DNA from: Acanthaster planci | Taxonomy: Eukaryota > Echinodermata > Asteroidea > Valvatida > Acanthasteridae | DNA: 64,000 nt | Assembly (NCBI RefSeq): GCF_001949145.1 | Contig: NW_019091364.1 | Coordinates: 2,890,916-2,954,915 of the forward strand | Direction of reading: 5' to 3' | Part shown: one piece after another, positions 34,001 to 41,803 of the stretch | Position numbering within the stretch: the first letter of the stretch is position 1 | How the letters are laid out: each line of letters starts with the position of its first letter | Notes under the pieces: generated by a model | What the model saw: the letters and a program-made list of their open reading frames with translations, nothing else | What the model was told of the DNA's origin: nothing | Databases searched by the model: none | Position numbers and translations under genes: made by a program

Positions 34001-36255
34001 ACTTCCGTCCTGACGTCCACGACTGAGGTAAGTGTCCCATTTCCCGATTACAAATATGTCTGATTGTCGTGGGTACCCTCACTGACTACCCTAAGACCCG
34101 TTTAAATTCACCTTACCCAAGTGCAAATCTATATGATTTTTTTCCATTTGTCGATATCTTTTCATTTTTGTGAATTTATTGTACACTGTCATGTGGTTTT
34201 GTCTTCTGTGCACTTCTGAAAACATAAAGTCATTCGTTCGCATTTTTATACGCGAGCAGAACCAAGCGGGAGTGCGAGATATTCTCTTTGGACACAAAGA
34301 ATTATTAACATCTGCGTAAAACATATTGTGTTAAAGTCACCAGTTTCTGTGTTCCAAGTCTGATGTATCCGCTGGTTTTCTTGATTTTACTAGATGAGCA
34401 CGACGCGGGCGGCGTACAGGCCGTCACACCGACCGAATGGATCCGCGGTGGGTAACGAATATGTAAGTTCGTAGGACAGTGCAATACGATAAAAGAAGGC
34501 GCTTGGTTAGAGACGACTAATCCATATAAACGCCATTACTCCGATAGATGCAAGTGCACTTGCGCGCAGTCTCGATTTTGAGCGCGAGTGCATTTTGGTT
34601 ATTGATTATTGACTGTTGGTCGGAGAGGCTTTTAACGCGTGCGCACGACCATCACGGGATTGTTGTACCATCCAAGAGATGGGTTCTGAACCTGATCACC
34701 CAATTAGTCCGTCGACCGTGCCCTCTTAGGCCGGAGCTGGAGCAGATTTTTCCCCCTTGGATCTTACCGGACTATCTAGGCATGTTTGTAAAATTTGGTA
34801 CTCATTTGAAGACGCCCTACATATTTATTCAAAGCACTGATCCAGTTAAAATAAAATGTGTGCACAAACGGCTATAGCTCCACTTACAGCCATTTACACG
34901 ACTACTTCATACTGTCTACAGATTTATAGACTGTTTACTGTAATGGAAAACATTTTTCGACAGGTTGCTTAATATGACATGTTGCACGATAATACGCCTC
35001 ACTTTCTGAAATCGTTCTCAAATCATGTAAAAATCCATCTCTACAAACCTCATGATAGACCCAACTCCAGCGATAAGGGACATATAGATGTGAAACTGTG
35101 ATTAGGAAGAAAAGTACACTGGTCCGCGATTCCCACACAGGTTTTTTAAGCAAAAGTGCGTGTCCAATAGTTCACACTGCATTGCGACATGCCATTTTGG
35201 GGGATGTTGTTTTCATTGATGCCAACGGTTTCTTTGCCGGTGTTCTGTGCCGAATTCCATCCCTCACATAAACCCACAGAAAGTGTTTGTCGCTCCTTGT
35301 TTTCAAAGCTGCAGTCAAGTGACCGGAAACGTTTAGTTCGTTATCCACGGAAATATTACATTTACTGGACTCTAGCAGCACTCATGCGTTTAATTGTTTC
35401 ACTCTGGAAAGGGCATTAAGGGGGAGGTGTGTTAATTTCCAGTCCATTGAAAGGTTAGCAAGGACATGGCTTTCACGTAAAGACCAATCTCACCATGCAT
35501 CGGTGCTATCATTTGGGGATGGCTTTGGCGCCGAAACAAGATGACAGAAACGTTTCATGTTATTATGAATGGATTATTCATCAAAGGCTTGGAAGCGTCT
35601 GTGACTGCAGAGGTGTAAAACTATCTGTGGAAGGGGCGACGGTTGCCAGATTCAATTGCCAGTCAATTTTGATAATGGCTGATATCGAATCGGTGACCGA
35701 AAAGCTAGTGTCCTGCGTTCCAGAATCCTGTATTGTACGAAGAACGAGTCAGATAGATTTTTGGATAGTTTTTTCTTGTCGAGTCTTAGGACAAGTTGTC
35801 TGAGCTTCCAAGTACGTGAATTTTTCCGAAAAAGTTTGTCTAAGTAACATCAGTTTCTTGGCAAAGTGTCATGTGTGTGATGCATGTAAATGATTTAAGT
35901 TTTATTGCTTTTCGCAAATTTTTGGCAAAAAACACCATTTTAACGAAGAAGCTCAATGAAACTGAGCCTTCCTCTTTGAAGTTCAAAGAATTGCTTCCAC
36001 GCTCCCATTCCTGTTTGCTTTCTGACAGATTTGAAGACAAACCTGACTCTGTGAGCAATTATTGTGAATCATTTGTACTTCCAGGTTTGATCATTGTGGT
36101 GTGATATTTCTCCCAATTCTTCCGTAAATTGGAAACCGTGGTAAATTATTAAAAGAGAACCTCTAAATGCAATGATTGATATTTTCCTACGCGTTGCTTT
36201 GCCTCCACAGCTGAAGATGGCTGCTATCGACGAGATCAGCAGTACGCATGCGTGA
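15892..36255 (+). CDS. PDFR-like: PDF-receptor-like class B1 GPCR (12 exons; 5' end missing)
   Basis: The product is a plasma-membrane peptide-hormone receptor of the secretin family. PDF receptors bind an amidated neuropeptide and raise cAMP through Gs. Joining twelve GT-AG exons with agreeing phases gives 420 residues. Residues 1-66 form the extracellular hormone domain, with cysteines at 4, 13, 27, 43 and 58 and N-glycosylation sites at 20 and 46. Membrane segments fall near 88-113, 118-140, 178-202, 214-233, 250-279, 291-312 and 322-349. The tail runs to 420. Class B hallmarks seen are IHKHFF in TM2, WMFIEGFYL in TM3, CW after TM4, VTKLR after TM5, PLLG in TM6 and YQGFF with YCFLNQEV in TM7. 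The block SPYYLIIEVPR followed by NIVRVLVTKLR, and an Ala where most family members have Thr in TM6, point to PDF receptors over CRF/DH44 receptors, judged from memory. The signal peptide and first cysteine are missing. Family call is firm and subfamily call likely. Confidence 0.88.
16003..16484. other. Intron with a 32-bp direct repeat
   Basis: This 482-bp GT-AG intron holds two adjacent units of about 32 bp at 16379-16442. Both read TTGACCAATCACAGATGGCA and include a CCAAT box. Confidence 0.85.
16485..16615 (+). CDS. PDFR-like: Receptor exon b: hormone-binding domain, second half
   Basis: The acceptor is CACCACAG and the donor GTAAGA. It completes the extracellular domain with RFCGANATWE and YRDC, which supply the last two conserved cysteines, the family tryptophan and an NAT glycosylation site. 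An acidic stalk (PDYDDVSDEKID) leads to TM1. It leaves in phase 0. Confidence 0.92.
16616..16852. other. Short intron
   Basis: 237-bp GT-AG intron. Nothing else was recognised in it. Confidence 0.85.
16853..16956 (+). CDS. PDFR-like: Receptor exon c: TM1
   Basis: Preceded by TTGTTATTTCAG and followed by GTGAGT. It encodes the end of the stalk and a hydrophobic helix containing LIGVCLSWVTLVVALLIF, then STF and the first two bases of an arginine codon. A GV-LS pattern in TM1 is usual in class B receptors. It leaves in phase 2. Confidence 0.9.
18499..18694 (-). repeat. Dispersed repeat R1, copy 3
   Basis: Read on the plus strand it begins with ATCCACCTTGAGCAGAAGC (inverse of the end block), passes TCGTTTGTGAACAGCGAGGTGG and the core CCAAAGGAGCCTCCGTTG, and ends near GGGCCCAT. 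It lies inside the receptor's third intron, antisense to the gene. Confidence 0.75.
20525..20852. repeat. 162-bp tandem duplication
   Basis: Two head-to-tail units start at 20525 and 20687. They read alike from AGAAACTGAAAAGCTTATTG through to the CTAAGCGTTGG end, with only a handful of differences (CACTGC/CACCGC, TTAAAATT/TTAGAATT, ACGTAG/ACGCTG). Each unit ends in a hairpin, AACGCTTAG against CTAAGCGTT. The high similarity suggests a recent local duplication inside an intron. Confidence 0.95.
21803..22045 (-). mobile_element. tRNA-derived SINE, copy 1
   Basis: On the minus strand an A-box-like TTGGCGTTGTGG (plus 22018-22032) is followed by a B box, GGGTTCGAATCCCGG (plus 21979-21995), spaced as in a tRNA-type RNA polymerase III promoter. 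The body has CACATGTGGATTGGGTTTT, which is shared with the copy at 28705-28995. No cloverleaf with a proper acceptor stem was seen, so it is not a tRNA gene. The 3' limit is approximate. Confidence 0.65.
22591..22752. mobile_element. Foldback element M3, full copy
   Basis: 162-bp imperfect palindrome. The ends AAATATTGACTGCTTC and GAAGCAGTCAATATTT are exact inverses. Inside, GTTAACTAAACTAGCCTCC with GATCCACGG faces CCGTGGATC with GAGGCAGGTTAGTTTTAC. No coding capacity. A partial relative lies at 63127-63212. Confidence 0.75.
22866..23047 (-). repeat. Dispersed repeat R1, copy 4
   Basis: Inverse orientation with TTGATCAGAAACACCCC at its left, GGGCCATGTTGGTTGGGAG, GTTGGTATTGATGCAACCAT, the core ACCAAAGGAGCCTCCTTTG, and CTTGGTCCAGCTCAGGGC at its right end. 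The element stops 71 bp before the TM2 exon. Confidence 0.8.
23119..23272 (+). CDS. PDFR-like: Receptor exon d: TM2 and extracellular loop 1
   Basis: Preceded by TTTATTTCAG and followed by GTAAGC. It encodes SLNCNRIKIHKHFFAAFLIR, the class B TM2 start with the conserved His of the polar core, then LEVILVADRR and a hydrophilic first extracellular loop ending KTIHLT. It leaves in phase 0. Confidence 0.92.
23273..23952. other. Intron, nothing recognised
   Basis: 680-bp GT-AG intron between the TM2 and TM3 exons. No repeat copy was recognised. Confidence 0.8.
23953..24106 (+). CDS. PDFR-like: Receptor exon e: TM3 and intracellular loop 2
   Basis: Preceded by GTGTCCCACAG and followed by GTAAGC. 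It begins PVLCE, whose cysteine pairs with extracellular loop 2 in this family, then EYGRLCAFFWMFIEGFYL. WMFIEG is the class B TM3 signature with the conserved Glu, and the LCE...EYGR...WMFIEG order matches PDF receptors. The usual His after YL is Thr here. It ends in IVGW at the TM4 start, phase 1. Confidence 0.93.
24107..24740. other. Intron, nothing recognised
   Basis: 634-bp GT-AG intron. A 95-codon open frame at 24357-24644 matches nothing I know. Confidence 0.8.
24741..24801 (+). CDS. PDFR-like: Receptor exon f: TM4
   Basis: Small exon of 61 bp, preceded by TTTCAAATAG and followed by GTAAGC. It encodes LLPVPIVISWAIAMYYTSTA and the first two bases of an arginine codon. The join gives GWLLPVP in place of the usual GWGxP. 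The short size and phases 1 and 2 fit exons on both sides. Confidence 0.88.
25429..25452. repeat. (AC)n microsatellite
   Basis: Twelve uninterrupted AC units inside the TM4-TM5 intron. Confidence 0.95.
28705..28995 (-). mobile_element. tRNA-derived SINE, copy 2
   Basis: On the minus strand it shows an A-box-like TTGGTGTAGTTGG (plus 28959-28974), a B box GGGTTTGAATCCCAC (plus 28915-28931) and the shared CAACATGTGGATTGGGTTTT body. It ends in an A/T-rich tail resembling AATAAATAAAATAAA, typical of retroposed elements. It lies antisense to the receptor, like copy 1. Confidence 0.65.
31070..31226 (-). pseudogene. LINE reverse-transcriptase C-terminal remnant
   Basis: The minus strand reads IIWNSLPKEITRILDIESFQ, then ALNTHFNITRKEKK, and stops at 31070-31072. 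An xWNSLPxxI motif followed by a SF...L..HF segment is the usual end of LINE (non-LTR retrotransposon) reverse-transcriptase polyproteins. Upstream on the minus strand the frame breaks, with fragments continuing in another frame to about 31256. It is a short dead 5'-truncated insertion inside the receptor intron, antisense to it. Confidence 0.65.
32628..32697 (+). CDS. PDFR-like: Receptor exon g: extracellular loop 2 and start of TM5
   Basis: Preceded by TTTTTGTTAATCAG and followed by GTGAGT. It encodes the conserved CW of loop 2 and then KDHAVSPYYLIIEVPRNGAL. The SPYYxIxExPR pattern recalls PDF receptors more than CRF receptors. It enters in phase 2 and leaves in phase 0. Confidence 0.92.
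32698..33068. other. Intron, nothing recognised
   Basis: 371-bp GT-AG intron within TM5. Confidence 0.85.
33069..33154 (+). CDS. PDFR-like: Receptor exon h: TM5 and intracellular loop 3
   Basis: Preceded by TTTTCCATAG, with GTATTT as the donor. It encodes INVLFLVNIVRVLVTKLR and then DSNSSETKQI. NIVRVLVTKLR is a near-invariant class B segment, and its basic end contacts G protein in solved family members. It leaves in phase 2. Confidence 0.93.
33155..33547. other. Intron half filled by an R1 copy
   Basis: This 393-bp GT-AG intron is occupied at 33299-33487 by R1 copy 5, leaving 60 bp before the acceptor. Confidence 0.85.
33299..33487 (-). repeat. Dispersed repeat R1, copy 5
   Basis: Begins ACCTTAAGCAGGAGCACCCC, continues GTTCATTTTGTTGGTAG, GTGAACCAGCGAAGAGGAG, the core ACCAAAAGAGCCTCCGTTG, and ends GTCCAGCCCGGGGCCCAT. 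Antisense to the receptor, like copies 3, 4 and 6. Confidence 0.8.
33548..33734 (+). CDS. PDFR-like: Receptor exon i: TM6, extracellular loop 3, TM7
   Basis: Largest exon, 187 bp, preceded by CACCTCTCCAG and followed by GTATGA. It encodes RKAAKGAVLLIPLLGVANLV for TM6, a loop with PNPTARDSR, and a TM7 ending DSYQGFFLCVMYCFLNQE. PLLG and QGFFxxxxYCFLNxE are hallmark class B motifs. The TM6 position usually held by Thr in the polar core is Ala (KGAVLL). It leaves in phase 0. Confidence 0.95.
33735..33934. other. Short intron
   Basis: 200-bp GT-AG intron. Nothing else was recognised. Confidence 0.85.
33935..34027 (+). CDS. PDFR-like: Receptor exon j: helix 8 and proximal tail
   Basis: Preceded by CAATAATGTTAAG and followed by GTAAGT. 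It encodes VRMTIHRKWSTWRYYRD and then a basic PLLRRTSVLTSTTE. The VRxxxxRKWxxW pattern directly after NQE is the amphipathic helix 8 of class B receptors. RRTS is a possible basophilic-kinase site. Phase 0 at both ends. Confidence 0.92.
34028..34393. other. Intron, nothing recognised
   Basis: 366-bp GT-AG intron in the tail-coding part. Confidence 0.75.
34394..34462 (+). CDS. PDFR-like: Receptor exon k: cytoplasmic tail
   Basis: Preceded by GATTTTACTAG and followed by GTAAGT. It encodes 23 residues beginning MSTTRAAYRPSHRPNGSAVG and ending NEY. There is no conserved motif, so the call rests on good splice signals, phase 0 at both ends and an open frame with GC-rich third positions like the other exons. 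Confidence 0.75.
34463..36210. other. Last intron
   Basis: 1748-bp GT-AG intron. A perfect 14-bp palindrome, GCAAGTGCACTTGC, lies near 34552. A 102-codon open frame at 35495-35803 resembles nothing known. Confidence 0.6.
36211..36255 (+). CDS. PDFR-like: Receptor exon l: C-terminal end and stop
   Basis: Preceded by TTTGCCTCCACAG. It encodes LKMAAIDEISSTHA and a TGA stop. The strong polypyrimidine tract and matching phase support it, but with 14 nonconserved residues it is the least certain exon. If this join is wrong, the tail would end elsewhere. Confidence 0.65.
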   Translation: MKMAAIDEISSTHA

Positions 36256-37996
36256 GCTTTGCGTGACCCTCCTGAAGTGTTTGAGGGCCGACTTTTGGCA
36301 AGGGGCTTTCAATAACAGAAGTGGCAGTGTTGAATGAAAAGTGTCAGCACATTTTCTTAGTGAGACCTAACTTATGAAAGACAGGAAGGAGACGTGTTTA
36401 TAGTTAAAATTTCTTCACTCTTCATACAGGCCCATTATGATTGGTCGGGTGAGCATGTTGACAGTAATACTGTGGTGCAGGCAACGTATGTTAAGTTTGT
36501 AAAGAGAGCATGTGCTTACAGGAGTGTAAAAATGTATATTTATTCAAAAGATCTTGCATACAGTTATGTTTTGCTTGTTTGTTTACTTCTTAATAATAGT
36601 ACTGAGCACTGTATTAGTAGTGATTTGGAGATTAACATTATTCTATGTATTGGTTATCTGTCCAAAGAATGTGTGTACAGTTTTTTCGGGAGCAACGGAA
36701 TATTTTCGTCGTAAATGGGATGTCGTCTGAACTGAGCAATATATTACGGGTTTGGACTGTAATTAAGTAGGGCCTATTCATTACCAGTGGGTTTGAAGAT
36801 TCTTCCTTTACATTCGTTTCTGTCCGATGCTCTGCTCATTCTGTCCTCGGCTGTAAATTCTAACGCTTTACAGCTGCTTGTCCAACGTCCTTTTAAATGA
36901 ACATGCACACACAAAAGAAGCTATCGGTCCAGCACCACAGAGCTGTACGGCTCTGCATGGCTATTTCAAATAGCGCTCTCAGGGGAGATTCCAGCGACAC
37001 GGAAAGTACTTGTGATAGTAGGTGGGGCATTTCTACATGTATCTGTTTAATACGTTCTACACCTTTTATGGATTTGTTTTCGTGTCACAATAGACAGTAA
37101 ATATGTCACTCAGTGGTGCGTATATTTAAATGCATGTTGTTTGGACTTGTTCTTGTTGCAACTAGTCCACGACTGGCGGGGCAGCAGTGGAGTTCTCAGT
37201 GTACAAATCGTGTCCGTGCTACAGCATTCTATTCCTACAATGTTGGTAATTGTGTCAGACGTTTCTTGAAAAATCGAAGGTAACTTCAATGATTACTCAT
37301 GATCGATTGCCCCGCACGTTTTACTGTATTAGAAACTGAAGAGTACAAGGGATTTTTTTTGTGGGGGACTCACGCCGGATTCGGAGTTACGTAGAGAAAT
37401 ATATACGGCTACGGCCACGTTGGGATGATGGCGCCCTCATACGGCAGGAAAGGCGAATTAAAACCCACAAAAATTTAGAGCCTTACGAAGAATGGAGGAG
37501 AAAAACATTGTTGAGCAGCTCTATCACTTGTATTTATGAATCTAATTTATGTCTCGCTTGTTTCAGAGAGTGTATATCATCTTGGTTCTCTCAACCGGCC
37601 GGACCACTGCCTCAAAGAATCGAACACTTTAATTGAAGATCATTACCTCAGTTAAATGTATCCTGCCGCTCGAGTTGTTCTTATATTTGTGATCCCAATG
37701 TTAACATGTTAAGGTAGAAATCTGTAATTTTTTTTTTTGCATCTCGAATTTAAATATGTACCTCTGAAAATATATGCCATAAGTCTCTTCTCCTTCACAT
37801 TCGGAATGGAAAAGGTTGTTTTTAAAAAGTCTAATTTCTGTATGTCTAAAGGAATTCCTAAATTTCCGAATGTCAAGCTTGTTTTTATGATTTGCATCTT
37901 GAATCTACCTTGGAACTGGTTCTACCTATTCCAAGAAACTTTTGCATGTGATCGTGCTGTGTGGTCCAGGCGCACGCAACATTTGCAGGAGATCTG
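36256..37996 (+). other. Probable 3' UTR and flank of the receptor
   Basis: AT-rich sequence without recognisable exons. No canonical AATAAA was found before the one inside the M1 element at 38023. The next candidate outside M1 is at 39608. The UTR end is therefore unknown. Confidence 0.35.
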
Positions 37997-38361
37997 AATA
38001 ATCCTTTTGCGACATAAATCTGAATAAAATCTAGTACAGTGAGTTCTTTCAATTCACACGAATGTAACTATTTGAATTCCCCTTACTGAAGACGCTGATA
38101 CTATACTTCGTCATTTGGGACAAACCTTTACTAAGTTACATAAGAGACGCCTTGCACCAATACACCGTTTCCAATAGGTAAGAAGGGCACAAAGGAACCA
38201 GACCATTTCAGAGATGGTGGTCTTTACTCAAGAGCTTCCCCAAATCACAAGATATAGCAACAGTGTCTTCAGTCTGGGGAATGCAGATTGTTAGGTTTAT
38301 GTGTAATCAGATAACTCGGTGTACCAGATTTTAATCAGATTTAACCCGCAAAAGGCTTATT
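37997..38361. mobile_element. Foldback element M1, copy 1
   Basis: 365-bp palindromic element. The left end AATAATCCTTTTGCGA with TGAATAAAATCTAGTACAGT is mirrored by TGTACCAGATTTTAATCAGA and CGCAAAAGGCTTATT at the right. Inside each arm lie a gene-like but noncoding GAATTCCCC/GGGGAAT block and an AAATCACAAGATATAGCAAC stretch with its diverged inverse. No transposase is encoded. It lies head-to-tail with copy 2. Confidence 0.8.
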
Positions 38362-38381
38362 GCCTTAGGATCTTCTGAAAC

Positions 38382-38747
38382 AATAAGCCTTTTGCGAGTT
38401 AATTTTGAATAAAATCCGATACAATGTGTTATCTGATTGCGCAGGAACGTTACAACTTGAATTCCCCAGACTAAAGACACAGTTGCTATACCTCGTGATT
38501 CGGGGCAAGGTTTTGCATTGCGACCACCATCTCTGGAATGGATTGGTTCCTTTGTGCCGTTCTTATCCATGGAGAACAGTGTATTGTTACAAGGCGTCTC
38601 TTATGTAACTAAGCAAAAGCTTGCCCCGAATCACGAGGTATAGCAACAGTGGTTTTAGTATGAAGAATTCAAGTTGTTATGTTCACGTGAATTTAAAGAA
38701 CGCAGTGTACCAGATTTTATTCAAATTTAACTCGCAAATGGCTTTTT
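38382..38747. mobile_element. Foldback element M1, copy 2
   Basis: Starts 20 bp after copy 1. The ends AATAAGCCTTTTGCGAGTTA and TTTAACTCGCAAATGGCTTT are near inverses. GTTGCTATACCTCGTGATTC with GGGGCAA faces TTGCCCCGAATCACGAGG with TATAGCAAC almost perfectly, so each arm is about 150 bp. The centre reads CCACCATCTCTGGAATGG and is also present in the other copies. Confidence 0.85.
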
Positions 38748-38893
38748 GTGTCAAATTGGTAAAAAGCTGCAACTCTGTCACATCTTTGCCTTTATCATCC
38801 AGCAACTAGGCCACTAGACATCAACAATGCAGGCATGTGTCTGTGAGCAGAAGCAGTTTATGTGAAACATCCGATCGAATTTAACCTTTCCGA

Positions 38894-39077
38894 CTTGAGC
38901 AGATACCCCTCATCAGTTGAATGGGGCCACAGTTGGTGGGGAGCGTTCATTTTGCTGGGATCGACCTGAACATGTGTATTTTATAGTCATTTGTGAACCA
39001 GCGAGGTGCAGTTTCCACCAAAGGAGCCTCCCCTGCTAGGAAAATTGCGCTTTCTTTTCGTCCAGCTCAAGGCTCAT
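38894..39077 (-). repeat. Dispersed repeat R1, copy 6
   Basis: Begins CTTGAGCAGATACCCCTCAT, passes GTGAACCAGCGAGGTGCAG and the core ACCAAAGGAGCCTCCCCTG, and ends CGTCCAGCTCAAGGCTCAT. It lies about 150 bp after M1 copy 2. Confidence 0.8.
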
Positions 39078-41257
39078 ACTCCGCAAGACTTTCTGCATGA
39101 ACCCTGCAAAAGCCACCTGAACAGAAACATAATGTGTACAAATACAGCACAATTTTACAAGCAGTGTTAAAGTTGGCTCCATCACAAGTCCCTTTGCGAG
39201 TTGATTCTCAAGTCCAGCTGCAAGTCCTTCGAACAAAACCAGTCACAGTTATGGATGAAAGGACTGCTTTTGTGGTGGCTCTATTTGATTAACTTCGACT
39301 TTGTGTCAGATTGGATTGCCTGCGATAGGCTTCAAGTTTTTGAGACCTGTGACTGTAATAGGGACTCCATGCAACCTTTCTTTTCGTATCTGTAATGAAG
39401 GTTCCTATTCAAGAACTTGGAGGATAGTCTGACAAATAAATTTACGATTAAAGTCTTTTACAGCTGTGTATTTTCAAAAAGTCGCTGGGTACCTATCAAT
39501 TTGTACATAACAAAATTGTTAACCCTTGTTACTTATAAAACTAATGTATGCACAGAATATCGTCTGTATAATCTTATCGTAAATGAAGCTGTACATTATA
39601 AATGATGAATAAAATATGTTTATTTAATTTATCATTAGTTGGAATGTCGTTGTTTCTTGTGATTTTTTATGTTATCAATTTTGCACACAATCAGATAGAA
39701 TTGCTGGATTCCGCGCACTCAAGAGTACGGAATTACTGAATAGCACGCGCTGAATTATGAAGAATCGCTTGGTTAGCACGCTGCCGCTAGCCACTTGAGG
39801 GCGCCACATAACCATGCTTATCTACAAATCCCCAACTCTAGTGTCAAAGTACGCAGAGCTCAACTTTCACCTCAAGCTTATGTGATTCCCATGAGCTCAA
39901 CCTTCATCTCAAGCTAATGACGGAAAGGAGGTAGCATATGCACATGGCCGCCTTGAGGTCTGATCGTGTGCAGGTTTCGCCAATTCCCCCTAGACACACT
40001 TCCGATAGACGTCCAGTACCAAATCAATTTTCTGAAATTAAAATCAAGACGGATCCTTCTTTACAGGAGGGACGTGCACCAAGTAGGCGGGTGAGTTAAC
40101 GCAAACACAGGCAGAGTTAGCCTTTTTATCCCCTCTGTTGTTTTGGAACACGGGCTCGTTCCAAACCCAAAACTCGACTTACTTCTTGGGCGGCCAGGTC
40201 AACTCCATTGTACCATACCGTATTGTAAGTGCCTCGTTTGAATGGAATGTCTGAGTTGATGATGCGTGTGTGTGGAGGCTATGCAGTACTCTCGACAGCC
40301 GATTCAGAGCAAAGACCAGGCACGAGGGTTGAAATCGGTGGTAGCTACCACATCTAATGCATAGGAGGTTCGCAGCGTAAGGTGACTGTGCCATGGCATA
40401 GTATATGAATCGAGATATGATACTGAGAGACATCTTTTCAGACACCTAGGGGGATCTGCTAGGTAACAGTAGTCTAGAGTGTGTATAGCGATTGGACATG
40501 TTGGGGGTGGGGTACCCTTCTGTCTCATTTCTTGCTGGATATATGGCATAGGAGAGAAACTACGCATGGGTATACCGAACTTTTTATTTCACAGTCTCGA
40601 CTCCACAAGATTAGATAGAGACCAATCTACAAAACAGGCCTCTGATTGTAGCTCACATAATTAACTACATGCGAGCATGGTAAAACCAATTTGGTTTTGG
40701 ACGATGGATGTTTGCAAAAGTGTTGAAATCTTGAAACATGCATTTCCTTGACACAAGTCCAATGCACCAATGTCAACCTTTCTCCCCGGGTATTAAACAT
40801 GTAGTTGGTATTTGTCCTTCAATCACATAGTGTGTACTGAAAGATCTTTTCTGATCACATCAATGCATCAGTTTTTTTTTTTTCGGCTTGAATGCCGACT
40901 TGCGCATTAAATTGTATTGGGCGCCACCAACTGCGCCCTCTAGGCTGTTTACATGGAAAAGGCTCGAAAGTCCATGGTGGTATTGGTAGTGCCACAGATA
41001 TCTTGGTAAAAATAAACGATCAAATATTGCTGCTAAAAGCGAAGACACTGCCCTCTTATGCTAGAGGAAAATGTTGGCGAATTCGTTTTGAAGACTAAAG
41101 GCCCGGCGCAAAAGCGAGTACAAATGCTTATTCGTCCTACGCAATCGCAAAATTTTTACACACTTCACCCCAAGCAAACTCGCTGCACTGAACGCTTTGC
41201 TTGTGTTCACCACCTGAAATATGCACCTGCGTTATGCACGGAATAACATTGATTTTC
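39078..41257. other. Noncoding stretch with a short direct repeat
   Basis: GAGCTCAACTTTCACCTCAAG at about 39857 recurs with small changes 35 bp later (GAGCTCAACCTTCATCTCAAG). Nothing else was recognised. Confidence 0.4.
39608..39613 (+). promoter_or_regulatory. Possible polyadenylation signal
   Basis: AATAAA followed within 30-50 bp by a GT-rich stretch (GTTGGAATGTCGTTGTTTC). It is a candidate for the receptor's mRNA end, but the implied 3' UTR of about 3.4 kb would include M1 and R1 copies. Weak evidence. Confidence 0.2.
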
Positions 41258-41803
41258 CTTTAAAAGGGTAGCTGCAATCAGTTTTAATTGTTTTAATACA
41301 AACCTGTAAAACAAACCTTTGTATTTCAGTTTACCTTATTTTAAACTTTTGTTTCATGATTTCAAAGGGCATTTAACTGCTGATGTCATACCAGGAAGAC
41401 AGACTCAATTTCACATTTGTTTGTGCACGAAAAAGTAATGCATTTTTGTAAACTTTGCTGGACGAAATTTTCTCTTTGCCCATTTATTGTTATTTATATG
41501 CATAGGAATAACTAAACATGAACCCCTTTCTCAGAAATGTTTTCAGTAAATAAATTATGGGTTCACAATTTGAACAGAAAAACCTATGCACTGAAGTATG
41601 TGTTCCTGAGATGACATCACAGCAACAGCGTCCTCAGTTGTCCAGGAAAGCATGGGTCATATGTAAAGTTTTAATAAGCGCAGTTCTCAATGCTTAAGCA
41701 AACAGGAGTGTAAAAGAGTTTTCATACACTAAAGTAGAGTATAAAGTTGCAGAAAAACTGTGCCTCAGATAAAACACAAACTCATTATAGCTGCCCTTTA
41801 AAG
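41258..41803. mobile_element. Possible inverted-repeat element
   Basis: CTTTAAAAGGGTAGCT at 41258 is close to the inverse of AGCTGCCCTTTAAAG at 41789-41803. This suggests a roughly 546-bp element with 16-bp terminal inverted repeats. The interior is AT-rich and noncoding, and there is no second copy to confirm the boundaries. Confidence 0.3.
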
